Below are positions 17,607 through 25,928 of a stretch of DNA of 64,000 nucleotides, in pieces. Within the stretch, counting starts at the first letter, position 1. The number at the start of each line of letters is the position of its first letter. Source of the stretch: Nitrospirota bacterium (GTDB lineage: Bacteria > Nitrospirota > Nitrospiria > Nitrospirales > Nitrospiraceae); contig JAPLLG010000008.1 of assembly GCA_026387665.1 (NCBI GenBank), positions 186,001 to 250,000 on the forward strand, read 5' to 3'. A program made the position numbers and the translations under genes. The notes under the pieces are model-generated. The model had not been told where the DNA came from. It made no database searches and saw only the letters and a program-made list of their open reading frames with translations.

Positions 17607-19388
17607 ATGAAAGTCTCACTGCTTTTTCCTCCAACCTGGCATCCGTCACAGCCCTACCTGAGCCTCCCCTCCTTGACGGGGTTCTTGGTGCAAGGCGGCG
17701 TCAACAACGTCTCCCAACGCGATCTCGGCATTGAACTCTTAGACGGAGTGGTCACCCAAGCCTACGGGGCCGAACTCTATCAGGAACTGGTCGATAAACA
17801 GCGCGCCCTTGAGCAGAGCCACACCGGCGACACGGGACCGGGAAGCGCCGAACACTTGGCGCGTATCGTTGAGTCGCTGGACCGCTTCCCCTATCTCATC
17901 GACCGGATCGAGCCGGCCAAGGAGACCCTGCGCGGGGAGGGCTTCTACGATCTCGAGTCCTATAAGGAAAGCCTTTTCCTCATCGACAAATGGCTGGAGG
18001 TCCTCTCCACGCTTTATTTCCCGACTAGACTAACGGTCGTCGACAATCAATTCGGCAACTGCTCCATCTATTCGTCCAAAGACCTGATGAAGATCATCAG
18101 GGATGAAACCCAGAACCCCTACATCAAGCTGTTCCGCGAGCGTTTTCTGAAATCGATCATCGGGGATCAGCCGGACTTGATCGGCGTCTCGATTACGGCG
18201 ACCTCGCAGATTATCCCTGGCCTGACACTCTGCCGTTTGATCAAGGAAGCCGCGCCCGACATCCATCTGACCATCGGCGGCAGTATCTTCACCAGGCTGG
18301 TCGATAACCTGCGCCGCTGCCCGAGTCTCTTCGATCTGACCGACGACATCATCGTCTTCGAGGGCGAAACGGCGCTGCTCGAACTGGTCCATCAGCTGGA
18401 TGGGAAAAAAGATTTCAGCAAGGTCCCGAACCTGATCTATCGCCAGAACGGGAAGATCACGGTCAACCAGCCGTTCTACTCCGAGAATATCAACCAGTTG
18501 CCGGCGCCCAATTACGATGGCTTTCCGCTGGGTCTGTATCTGTCGCCGGAGCCGGTCTTGCCCGTGCAGTTTTCGCGCGGCTGTTACTACAAGGATTGCG
18601 CGTTTTGCGCCCTCACGCTGGATCACCAGAATTTCCGGCAGAAAGAACCGGGGCGCACCGTCGAGGAATTGGAATGGCTCAAGCAGCGCTACGGCGCCAG
18701 CCGGTTCTTCTTCACCGACGAATGTTTCGCCCTCTCGCCGACCAAGCGGTTGTGCCAGCAGATCATCGACAAGAATCTGGACATTAAATGGACCTGCGAG
18801 ATGCGCTTCGAGAAGCACCTGACGCGGGAACTCCTGGCCTCGATGAAGGATGCCGGCTGCCTGAAGATCGTCTTCGGGTTGGAGTCCTTCAACCAGCGGG
18901 TGATGGATTTCATGAAGAAGGGAATCAAGCAGGAGTGGGTGCGGCGCATTGTCGACGATTGCGTCGATCTGGGGATCGCGGTCCACTGTTACATCATCGT
19001 GGGATTCCCGACCGAAAAAGAAGAAGAAGCGCGGGAGACGATGAATTTCATCGTCGAGAACGAGCGGCTGCATAGCTCTTATGGCTTCTCCTGCCAGCCC
19101 TGCCTCTTCGATTTGGAAAAAGAAGCGCCGATCATGAGCGACCCCGGCAGCTACGGTATCCGGCGCATCATGCGCCCGTCGGCGGAGGACTTGAGCCTGG
19201 GCTTCTTCTATGAAGTGTCCGAAGGCATGACGCCCGATGAATCGGAAGCCCTTTATCAGCATGTCTACGAAAAGATCAGCGAAGTCGTGTGCGAGTTGCC
19301 GTTCAACTACTCCATGGCGGACGGGTTGCTGTACATCGCGCGGGCCAAGGCGCAAGAAGTGGGCGTGCCGCAGCCGGCGAGATCGTGA
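17607..19388 (+). CDS. B12-binding-domain radical SAM protein
   Basis: A 593-residue protein. The N-terminal part (LFPPTWHPSQPYLSLPSLTG, later PDLIGVSITATSQIIPGL and LTIGGSIFTRL) resembles a cobalamin-binding Rossmann domain, without a clear DxHxxG. The radical SAM domain has FSRGCYYKDCAFC with cysteines at 326, 331 and 334, a Cx4CxxC spacing in place of the usual Cx3CxxC. FFFTDECFALSP, IVFGLESFNQRVMDFMKKG and HCYIIVGFPTEKEEE are typical downstream motifs. The substrate is unknown. Related proteins modify peptides, lipids or cofactors. It begins the second transcription block of the NXR-like locus. Confidence 0.85.
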   Translation: MKVSLLFPPTWHPSQPYLSLPSLTGFLVQGGVNNVSQRDLGIELLDGVVTQAYGAELYQELVDKQRALEQSHTGDTGPGSAEHLARIVESLDRFPYLIDRIEPAKETLRGEGFYDLESYKESLFLIDKWLEVLSTLYFPTRLTVVDNQFGNCSIYSSKDLMKIIRDETQNPYIKLFRERFLKSIIGDQPDLIGVSITATSQIIPGLTLCRLIKEAAPDIHLTIGGSIFTRLVDNLRRCPSLFDLTDDIIVFEGETALLELVHQLDGKKDFSKVPNLIYRQNGKITVNQPFYSENINQLPAPNYDGFPLGLYLSPEPVLPVQFSRGCYYKDCAFCALTLDHQNFRQKEPGRTVEELEWLKQRYGASRFFFTDECFALSPTKRLCQQIIDKNLDIKWTCEMRFEKHLTRELLASMKDAGCLKIVFGLESFNQRVMDFMKKGIKQEWVRRIVDDCVDLGIAVHCYIIVGFPTEKEEEARETMNFIVENERLHSSYGFSCQPCLFDLEKEAPIMSDPGSYGIRRIMRPSAEDLSLGFFYEVSEGMTPDESEALYQHVYEKISEVVCELPFNYSMADGLLYIARAKAQEVGVPQPARS

Positions 19389-19461
19389 TGCGCCGGCCCC
19401 GCACGACGGTGACCCTCTTGTTCGCGCAGTATAATTCGGGCCTCCTGTAAGGATCGACAGC

Positions 19462-20583
19462 ATGATTGCCGCGAATGCCATGATTGACCGGATGACGGGA
19501 CGGATCAACGACCAATCGTTGTTGTTCCAGTACACAATCAAGCTCGTCCTGATCGTCTCCTTCTCGGAGTTGATCCTCTATCGGCTCGTGTCGCGGCTGG
19601 GGATGCATCTCAGCAAGCTGGCGCAGACGCATGAGTGGATTATTCCGACCTTCACGGCCCTGACGGGGATCGGCGAGTGGCTGCTCAACGTCGTGGCGAT
19701 TCTGTTATTCCTCGCCCTGGCCGTGGGCGTCGTCAATCGGATGGCCGGGCGCGGGTTCGTGGGCTCGAACCGGATCGTCGTCCCCTCCGTGGCGCTTCTA
19801 TTGCTCCTCACGGCGGGCTTCCTCTTGGTCCCTCCCGCGTTTTTGGGATCGGCGATCTATAACTTCGTAGCCCTGGTCGCGCTGGTCTGTCTGATGACGG
19901 AGTATCTCTCGGCCCATACCGAATGGTCGCATCGCGCGATGGGGCTCACCTATCTCCTGGGGATCGGGGGCTGGTTGTATTACCAGATCGTGTCCACGAC
20001 CTATAGTTTCATCGGGACCGTGGCGGCGCCGCCGTTGGTCTACGAGGCCCATCGCGCGGGCGAGGCCTTGATGGTCCTGTCCAGCATCCTGGTGTTTTGG
20101 GCCTATGGGCGGGGCGTCTCGTTTCGGACGCGCAATCAGCGGCAGCGCCGCCGCGCCATCTGGTTTTGGGCCACCGCCGGGTCTGTTTTTACGCTGATGC
20201 TGTTCCTGGATTATCTGCTCAAGCAGTATGACCCGGGGCTGGCCAACAACATTCGGAAAGCGGCGGACGGCATCGGGTGGATTTTTCAGTTCGGCATGGG
20301 CTACACGTTCTTCCTTCCCTTTGCCCTCTACATGGCAGGCCTGTTGTGCTGGGGTTACACGGTTATTAAGCTGCTGACGATGGGGCGGCTGGCCGGCTAT
20401 GGGATCGGGTTGATGTTTATTGCGGGCTATGCGCTGCTGTACTCGAATCTGACGCTCATGGTGGTGCTTGGCGTGATGCTCTTAACCATGGACCGGCATC
20501 GGCGCGATGCGGCTGATTCGGCGCCGGCGACGAACGCGCCGGTGATCGGCACGCCGGATTCATTGGCGGGCGGACATATCTAA
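19462..20583 (+). CDS. Polytopic membrane protein of unknown function
   Basis: A 373-residue hydrophobic protein with about eight or nine predicted membrane helices, starting near residue 25 (IKLVLIVSFSELILYRLV) and ending with GIGLMFIAGYALLYSNLTLMVVLGVML. A short basic loop (RTRNQRQRRRA) separates two groups of helices. Histidines fall in or beside helices (LSAHTEWSHRAMGLTY), so heme binding or quinol contact is conceivable but unproven. It lies between the radical SAM and TPR genes in the NXR-like locus. I do not recognise the family. Confidence 0.75.
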   Translation: MIAANAMIDRMTGRINDQSLLFQYTIKLVLIVSFSELILYRLVSRLGMHLSKLAQTHEWIIPTFTALTGIGEWLLNVVAILLFLALAVGVVNRMAGRGFVGSNRIVVPSVALLLLLTAGFLLVPPAFLGSAIYNFVALVALVCLMTEYLSAHTEWSHRAMGLTYLLGIGGWLYYQIVSTTYSFIGTVAAPPLVYEAHRAGEALMVLSSILVFWAYGRGVSFRTRNQRQRRRAIWFWATAGSVFTLMLFLDYLLKQYDPGLANNIRKAADGIGWIFQFGMGYTFFLPFALYMAGLLCWGYTVIKLLTMGRLAGYGIGLMFIAGYALLYSNLTLMVVLGVMLLTMDRHRRDAADSAPATNAPVIGTPDSLAGGHI

Positions 20584-20609
20584 CGAACCTTTTTACTATA
20601 GGGAATCGT

Positions 20610-21419
20610 ATGAACGAACCAACCTCTTCTGTTTCCGATCCAGGTCAGACCGTTGTCGATCCGGGCGATCAGCCGTTGAATCCGGACGAAGAAATTGCCG
20701 AGATTGAAAAGCTTCTGGCGGTTGAGCCGGACGATTTTCAGGCCCGCTGCCGGTTGGGCGAGCTCTATTTCAGCAAAGGCCGGATGGACGATGCGCTTGT
20801 CGAGGTCAAGAAATCGATTGAGATGGCGGAGGGCCTCCGCGCCGAAATGAACCGCTCGCTCGCGATGTACTATTCGAATCTGGGCACGATCTACGCGACG
20901 AAGGCCATGACGGACGAAGCGGAAACCGAGTTCAAACATGCGCTCGAAGTGTTCCCCCACGATGTCCTGGCGCTGTTCAATCTCGGGCGGGTCTATGCCG
21001 ACAAAAAGAAGTTCATGGAAGCCAAAGATTATTACGAGCGCCTCGTGGAGATCACCCCGGACGATCCCATGGCCTGGTACAATCTCGCCGGGGTCTATGT
21101 CGAGCTCGACAACCCCCAGGTCTCGGATTACAACACCATCGACATGGCCATCCAGTGCTACATCCGCACGCTCGAACTGGACCCGAAGCATCTGGAGGGC
21201 AGTTTCAAGCTGATGGAACTGGCGATGAATCACAAGAAGACGGACCTCGCCATCAAGGTCATGGAAGATGCCGTCGAGCAGAATCCCGAGGAGCCGCTGG
21301 CCTACTACAATTTGATCAGCGTCTACGACAAGGCCAAGATGTTCGAACAGGCCGAACAGGCCCGGAATCGGTTGAAGGAACGGTTTTCAAAGCGGGCCAA
21401 AGAGACCAGCGCATCCTAA
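20610..21419 (+). CDS. TPR-repeat protein
   Basis: A 269-residue protein with about five or six tetratricopeptide repeats starting around residue 35 ([20 protein letters not shown], then [54 protein letters not shown] and [20 protein letters not shown]). There is no signal peptide, so a cytoplasmic assembly or scaffold role is likely. It sits 28 nt upstream of tatA and is probably cotranscribed with it. No specific partner can be named. Confidence 0.88.
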   Translation: MNEPTSSVSDPGQTVVDPGDQPLNPDEEIAEIEKLLAVEPDDFQARCRLGELYFSKGRMDDALVEVKKSIEMAEGLRAEMNRSLAMYYSNLGTIYATKAMTDEAETEFKHALEVFPHDVLALFNLGRVYADKKKFMEAKDYYERLVEITPDDPMAWYNLAGVYVELDNPQVSDYNTIDMAIQCYIRTLELDPKHLEGSFKLMELAMNHKKTDLAIKVMEDAVEQNPEEPLAYYNLISVYDKAKMFEQAEQARNRLKERFSKRAKETSAS

Positions 21420-21447
21420 GTTACCCATTCAGACGGAGGAACACACC

Positions 21448-21738
21448 ATGTTTGGGAGTCTTGGTTTTACAGAGTTGATTTTGATCCTGTTCATCGTGCT
21501 GATCATTTTCGGCGCGGGCAAGCTGCCGCAGTTGGGCGAGGGGATCGGCAAGGCGATCAAGGGGTTTAAGAAGTCCGTGCATGAGGCGGACCAGATCGAA
21601 GCAGACGCTCTCGCCGCTCAAGCGGCCCAGCAGCAGACAGCCGCTGCTCCGCAGCAGGCGATTCCGGAGTCGACGGTGCAAGCAGCCGCGCCAGTGGCGC
21701 AGCCGGTCGAGACCGTTCAATCAGTTTCACGCGGCTAA
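21448..21738 (+). CDS. tatA: Twin-arginine translocase subunit TatA
   Basis: A 96-residue protein. [20 protein letters not shown] is the single membrane helix, [20 protein letters not shown] the hinge and amphipathic helix that define TatA/E, followed by an Ala/Gln/Pro-rich tail. TatA forms the pore that moves folded, cofactor-loaded proteins across the membrane. Its position within a locus holding a molybdoenzyme chaperone and exported subunits suggests dedicated export of that enzyme. TatB and TatC are not in this window. Confidence 0.93.
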   Translation: MFGSLGFTELILILFIVLIIFGAGKLPQLGEGIGKAIKGFKKSVHEADQIEADALAAQAAQQQTAAAPQQAIPESTVQAAAPVAQPVETVQSVSRG

Positions 21739-21764
21739 TCAGCCGGGATTAAGGCCACAGGTCT

Positions 21765-23018
21765 ATGGAAACCGAACTCCAGCTCGCAGTCGGCTATATC
21801 GAAACCTTCGCAGGCAACGGCAAGGCCCGGAGCACCGGCGATGGAAAGCGGGCGGTCAAGTCGGGGATTCCCTTGCCCCATCACGCCGCATTGGACAAGG
21901 ACGAGACCTGGTTTTATTTTGCCGAGTCCGGGTCCGATCGCATCAGACGGGTGAGCCTCAAGGAGGGCACCCTCCATAATTTCGCCGGCATCGGCGAAAC
22001 CTGCTACAGCGGCGACGAAGGCCTCTGTGGGGAGGCGGGACTCTATTTGCCGCTCGACGTGGCGTTCGATTCCCACAACGATCTCTATATCTGCGATTCC
22101 GGCAGCAACCGCATCAGGAAAATCGACCACGAGACCGGCATCATCACCACGATCATCGGCACCGGCCAACATGGCTTCAATGGCGATGGTCCGGCTCTGG
22201 AGACCAATCTCACCTGGCCTGCCGCCATTGCCTTCGATCCCAATGACGTGATGTACATCGCCGATACTCAGGCGCACCGGATCCGCCGCTACGATCCCAA
22301 GACCGGCATGGTCACGACGGTGGCAGGGGCCTGGACTGCCGAAGACGAAGCCCGCGAGCAGCCGCTTGTGGCGCGGAATCTGGTCGTGCTCTCCGGCGAT
22401 GCCATCGGCATCGATTTCAGCGACGACCATGGCTGGCTCATGCCTGTTTGTTCGGATGGCTTGGACATGTCCATGTACCTCGACGATGGCAAGCCCGCGC
22501 TGGAGGCCCGCATCTACGATGTCGTCGGGCTTACGGTGAACGGGAAGGGCGATATCATTTTCGTCGACAAGGGCAGCAACCGCGTCCGCAGCATCGATCA
22601 CACGACCGGCATCATCTCGACCGTGGCCGGCGTCTGCCGGTACGGCTACGATGGCGACGACAAGCCGGCGATTAGAGCCATGCTCCATGCGCCGGAAGCC
22701 GTGGTGGTCGATCAGCAGGACAATCTCTACATCTCCGACACGATGAATCATCGTGTGCGCAAAGTGGACGTCGCCACCGGTGTGATCACGACGGTCGCGG
22801 GCAACGGAGATAGCGGTTACGAAGACAAGAATATGGGCGGTTGCGGCGCGGCGCGGTTCGTGGCGAAAGAATCGTCCGGGACCGTGAAGCATGGCGACGG
22901 ACTGCTCGGCATCGAGGCCGTCGTGAATTCTCCCGTCGGCCTCTCGCTGGATTCCCAGGGCTATCTCTATATCTGCGAGCGTGGCGAAAACAAAATTCGC
23001 CGCGTGAAACTCTGGTAG
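21765..23018 (+). CDS. NHL-repeat beta-propeller protein
   Basis: A 417-residue protein made of NHL-type repeats: ISTVAGVCRYGYDGDDKPA, VVVDQQDNLYISDTMNHRVR, ITTVAGNGDSGYED and LSLDSQGYLYICERGENKIR recur with a period of 50-60 residues, giving about six blades. No signal peptide is visible, so it is probably cytoplasmic, although many such proteins are exported. An insertion near 195-235 (QPLVARNLVVLSGDAIGIDF) interrupts the regular pattern. NHL propellers are binding platforms. It lies between tatA and the second NxrC-like gene. Confidence 0.88.
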   Translation: METELQLAVGYIETFAGNGKARSTGDGKRAVKSGIPLPHHAALDKDETWFYFAESGSDRIRRVSLKEGTLHNFAGIGETCYSGDEGLCGEAGLYLPLDVAFDSHNDLYICDSGSNRIRKIDHETGIITTIIGTGQHGFNGDGPALETNLTWPAAIAFDPNDVMYIADTQAHRIRRYDPKTGMVTTVAGAWTAEDEAREQPLVARNLVVLSGDAIGIDFSDDHGWLMPVCSDGLDMSMYLDDGKPALEARIYDVVGLTVNGKGDIIFVDKGSNRVRSIDHTTGIISTVAGVCRYGYDGDDKPAIRAMLHAPEAVVVDQQDNLYISDTMNHRVRKVDVATGVITTVAGNGDSGYEDKNMGGCGAARFVAKESSGTVKHGDGLLGIEAVVNSPVGLSLDSQGYLYICERGENKIRRVKLW

Positions 23019-23109
23019 CCATCCGCATGCAGTCGGATTGGTCTCGCTCGGGCTTTGTGGTATTCTGAGCCCCTCGCGATGGACTCGCGCGGTCACCCGA
23101 GGACCTTGC

Positions 23110-23934
23110 ATGGTGCGTACGACGAAGAGTTCTTCCCGCCCGCTACTGTTGCTCCTATTCATCCTGGTCGTGGCCGGCGTGTTCGTCGGCTTCGGCGTGC
23201 CCCTCGTCAGTTCCGAGGGCATGATCATCCGCGCGCGCCTCGTCGAGGGAGAGCTGCCGGTTGGGCCGGAGGATGCAGCCTGGGCCACAGTGGCGCCGAT
23301 GACTATTCCTTTGAGCGGCCAGGTCATTACCAGACCGGTCTGGCCTGAGCCGACGGCGCGGGCCTTGACGGTGCGGACGCTCCATAACGGCATCGAGATC
23401 GCGTTTCTGCTGGAATGGCAGGACAACACGAAGAACGATCGTTTGACGCCAGGGACCTTTCGCGACGGCGTCGCGATCGGGTTGCCGCTCGGCGATGCCC
23501 CCGCATTTTTCTGCATGGGCCAACTCGACCACTACATCAATATCTGGCATTGGAAAGCCGACTGGCAGAGCGATATCGATCGCCGAGCCGCCCGGGCCTC
23601 CGAGAGGGCTCGCGAAGGCGTGCGGACATTCGAAGTCATTCCGCGCCGGGTCTCCTCGGTCGAAGACCTCATTGGCGGGGGCTTCAGCACGCTGACAACC
23701 AAAGAAAAGCAGGGGCGGGTCCAGGGCAAGGCTGTGTGGAAAGAGGGAGTCTGGCATGTCGTCATGCGCAGACCCCTGGTGAGCGAAGAGCAGGAGAACG
23801 AAGCCAAGCTGATTCCAGGCCGGGTGCAAACCGTGTCCTTCGCCGTCTGGAACGGCGAGAACAAGGAACGAAACGGGCAAAAATCCGTGGCCCCGTGGTT
23901 TCAGCTGGTCATCGACCCTGTGGCGAAGCTTTAG
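23110..23934 (+). CDS. NxrC-like heme-b binding subunit, divergent copy 2
   Basis: A 274-residue paralogue of the protein at 16386. The ATG at 23110 is chosen because GAGGA lies six bases before it and a signal helix follows at once (PLLLLLFILVVAGVFVGFGV); an ATG at 23038 would add a meaningless lead. Shared motifs are TIPLSGQVITRPVWPE, EIAFLLEWQDNTKNDR, FRDGVAIGLPL, FFCMGQLDHYINIWHWKADW and VSFAVWNGENKERNGQKS. Compared with copy 1 the middle is shorter, lacking the WDVDDQYPGIFWDYYFE region. Both could serve different oxidoreductase complexes or be alternative NxrC subunits. Confidence 0.85.
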   Translation: MVRTTKSSSRPLLLLLFILVVAGVFVGFGVPLVSSEGMIIRARLVEGELPVGPEDAAWATVAPMTIPLSGQVITRPVWPEPTARALTVRTLHNGIEIAFLLEWQDNTKNDRLTPGTFRDGVAIGLPLGDAPAFFCMGQLDHYINIWHWKADWQSDIDRRAARASERAREGVRTFEVIPRRVSSVEDLIGGGFSTLTTKEKQGRVQGKAVWKEGVWHVVMRRPLVSEEQENEAKLIPGRVQTVSFAVWNGENKERNGQKSVAPWFQLVIDPVAKL

Positions 23935-24059
23935 CAGGATGCTGAAACAGGCCGCCAGCTTCGTTCTCGGCTCATCGAAATCCTCAACGTACCCCTGAGG
24001 GTACGCCTCCGGTTTCGATTCGCCTGCGGCCTCGCTGACGGCCTGTTTGAGCATCCTGC
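23932..24059 (+). repeat. Family A palindromic element, anchored at TAG stop
   Basis: The element starts with the TAG stop codon of the NxrC-like copy 2 gene. The ends GCAGGATGCTGAAACAGG and GCCTGTTTGAGCATCCTGC pair with each other. Inside are a middle stem (CGAAATCC with GGTTTCG) and a hairpin CGTACCC-CTGA-GGGTACG. A-rich and T-rich flanks on the two arms make it a plausible bidirectional terminator. Confidence 0.85.
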
Positions 24060-24113
24060 GGGAAAAGTGTTTTGGTTGCGATGACCGTATCTGTGCCGTA
24101 GAGCCGTAGAAAG

Positions 24114-24596
24114 GTGTACACGTTGGAGGATGCTCGTATCGGTTTAGTGAGCGCTCGTACAAAGGCCCTTCGGAGTGGAAGGGCCTTTCTTTTGTGTCTT
24201 GGATTCAGCCTGGGCCTGTTGAGCGGGTTTTCGTCGGCGGCTGAGTCGGAGCCGATGACCGTGGAGGAGGCCGCGAAGCTGGGGGAAGATTTCGGCGTGA
24301 TCGTCGGAGACGTGGACGAGGAAATTAAACGAGAATTGAAGTTGGAACGGGCGCAGGGCGTCGCCGTCTTCGAAGTGATCGGAAACTCGCGCGCCGACTA
24401 TGCCGGCATCAAGGTCCGATCCGTCATCAAGGAAATCGACAAGACTGAGATCAGGAACATGCTCGACTTCGGAAAAGCGATCAAACGAGGGATGAAAGAA
24501 TGCAACTTCACCGTCGGCACCTATGAGCCGGCCGATCCGGGCGATCCGGTCGGGTGGGGCGTGAATTTTCATTTCGTCGGATGCAGGCGGGATTAA
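24114..24596 (+). CDS. Small exported PDZ-domain protein
   Basis: A 160-residue protein starting at a GTG. The signal-like helix is AFLLCLGFSLGLLSGFSSAA, and the mature part is one PDZ domain: LKLERAQGVAVFEVIGNS, ADYAGIKVRSVIKEIDKTEI and the final strand GWGVNFHFVGC. No protease domain is attached, so it probably acts as an adaptor or peptide-binding subunit in the periplasm. The true start is uncertain (TTG at 24123 and GTG at 24147 are possible). The stop lies 2 nt before the next gene, a pentaheme cytochrome, so they are likely cotranscribed. Confidence 0.75.
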   Translation: MYTLEDARIGLVSARTKALRSGRAFLLCLGFSLGLLSGFSSAAESEPMTVEEAAKLGEDFGVIVGDVDEEIKRELKLERAQGVAVFEVIGNSRADYAGIKVRSVIKEIDKTEIRNMLDFGKAIKRGMKECNFTVGTYEPADPGDPVGWGVNFHFVGCRRD

Positions 24597-24598
24597 GC

Positions 24599-25906
24599 AT
24601 GTTACGACGCAGCAGCTCCGTACAACGAATGGCCTTGGGTTTGGTCTTCCTGCTTATTGTGGGCCTCATCGCCCTGTTTCAAGGGCCTGCCATCGCCCAG
24701 AAGTCAGAGGTTAAGGCGTCGTCCGATTGGGTGGAGGAAATCGAAAAGATCTTCATCAGATCGGAAGACTGCAAGCAATGCCACGATCGGCATTATGAAG
24801 AGTGGAAGGGCGTGCGCGAACAGACGCCGGATCTCAAGACCTTTGGCCGGGTCGATGCGGCTCTTCTGCACGGCACCTCGCTGGAGTCGCCGGTCTTCCG
24901 CACCGTGTTGGGCGTCTGGCTCCAGACTAATCCGACCACCGATGAGCGCCGACGCTGTCTCTCCTGTCATGTGCCCTCGACTACCGTCTTCCCGCAACAT
25001 GCCGAAAAGATCGTGGCCCAGGTGTTGGCCGGCAAGCCGCAAGTGGAGGGCATCGGCTGCGCCTCCTGCCATCTGATCAAGCAGGTCGAGCAGACCAAGG
25101 ATTCTCCGCCGTCGTTCAAGATCGAGCCTGGCAAGATGATCTATGGCCCCTATGCGGACCCGGAGGAAAACCTCGTCCATCCTGCGATGCAGTCCGATCT
25201 GTTCCGCGGCGCGAACTATTGTGCCTCCTGCCACTTCGATAAGGTGAAGGATGTGACGCAGAAGGATTTGGCAGGGGAGATTTTACAGGGGACGGTGTGC
25301 CAGGACTGCCATATGGAGCCGTCCACCGGCAGTTCCACCTCGCGGCGCGGCTCCATGACCCGCGCGATCGGCCGGCATTGGTTCCGCGGCGTGGTGATCC
25401 CCGGCACACTCCTCAAGAATCGCAACCTCCAAGCCGAATGGATGCCCCGTGTGGATCTTGAGGCCACCAAGTCTGCCTCTGCGGTGGAGGGAACGGCGCT
25501 GGTGAAAGTCGGCAGCCTCCCGCACAGTTTTCCGGACGGAGACCCGGTGCTCAAGCAATTCTATCTGGTTCTGACCGCCAAGGATGCGCAGGGCAAGGTG
25601 CTGAAGGAAGAGACCAAGCAGTTCGGTTTGCCCTACGACAAGATTCTCCGCGGTCCGATTCCCGACCCCTTCATCAAGGGCGGCCATACGAGAAAAGTGC
25701 CCTTCTCCCTGGCGATTCCGGCCGGCACGACGGCCGCCTCGATTGAAGCGGTCTTGAACTATGCGTTGATCCCGACGCCGGAGCCCGCGCTCAAGGAGAA
25801 GTATCTCGCCACCCTGGCGACCGACAAAGAGCGGGAGAGCGCGAAGAAGATTTTCGATGAGTATACGCAGCCACGGTTGCTGACGTACCGAGCCAAAACA
25901 CTCTGA
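24599..25906 (+). CDS. Pentaheme c-type cytochrome, copy 1
   Basis: A 435-residue exported protein with five CXXCH heme sites: CKQCH, CLSCH, CASCH, CASCH and CQDCH. The ATG at 24599 gives a proper signal (MALGLVFLLIVGLIALFQG); an in-frame ATG at 24554 would overlap the PDZ gene. The heme part resembles the cytochrome c554 family. The C-terminal third is a beta-rich domain beginning near VKVGSLPHSFPDGDPV. It is probably a periplasmic or membrane-anchored electron carrier. The next gene is a close paralogue, sharing the run CHLIKQV, then GPYAD or GPYKD. Confidence 0.85.
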   Translation: MLRRSSSVQRMALGLVFLLIVGLIALFQGPAIAQKSEVKASSDWVEEIEKIFIRSEDCKQCHDRHYEEWKGVREQTPDLKTFGRVDAALLHGTSLESPVFRTVLGVWLQTNPTTDERRRCLSCHVPSTTVFPQHAEKIVAQVLAGKPQVEGIGCASCHLIKQVEQTKDSPPSFKIEPGKMIYGPYADPEENLVHPAMQSDLFRGANYCASCHFDKVKDVTQKDLAGEILQGTVCQDCHMEPSTGSSTSRRGSMTRAIGRHWFRGVVIPGTLLKNRNLQAEWMPRVDLEATKSASAVEGTALVKVGSLPHSFPDGDPVLKQFYLVLTAKDAQGKVLKEETKQFGLPYDKILRGPIPDPFIKGGHTRKVPFSLAIPAGTTAASIEAVLNYALIPTPEPALKEKYLATLATDKERESAKKIFDEYTQPRLLTYRAKTL

Positions 25907-25928
25907 GCCGTTGAAGTAGAAGGGCTGC

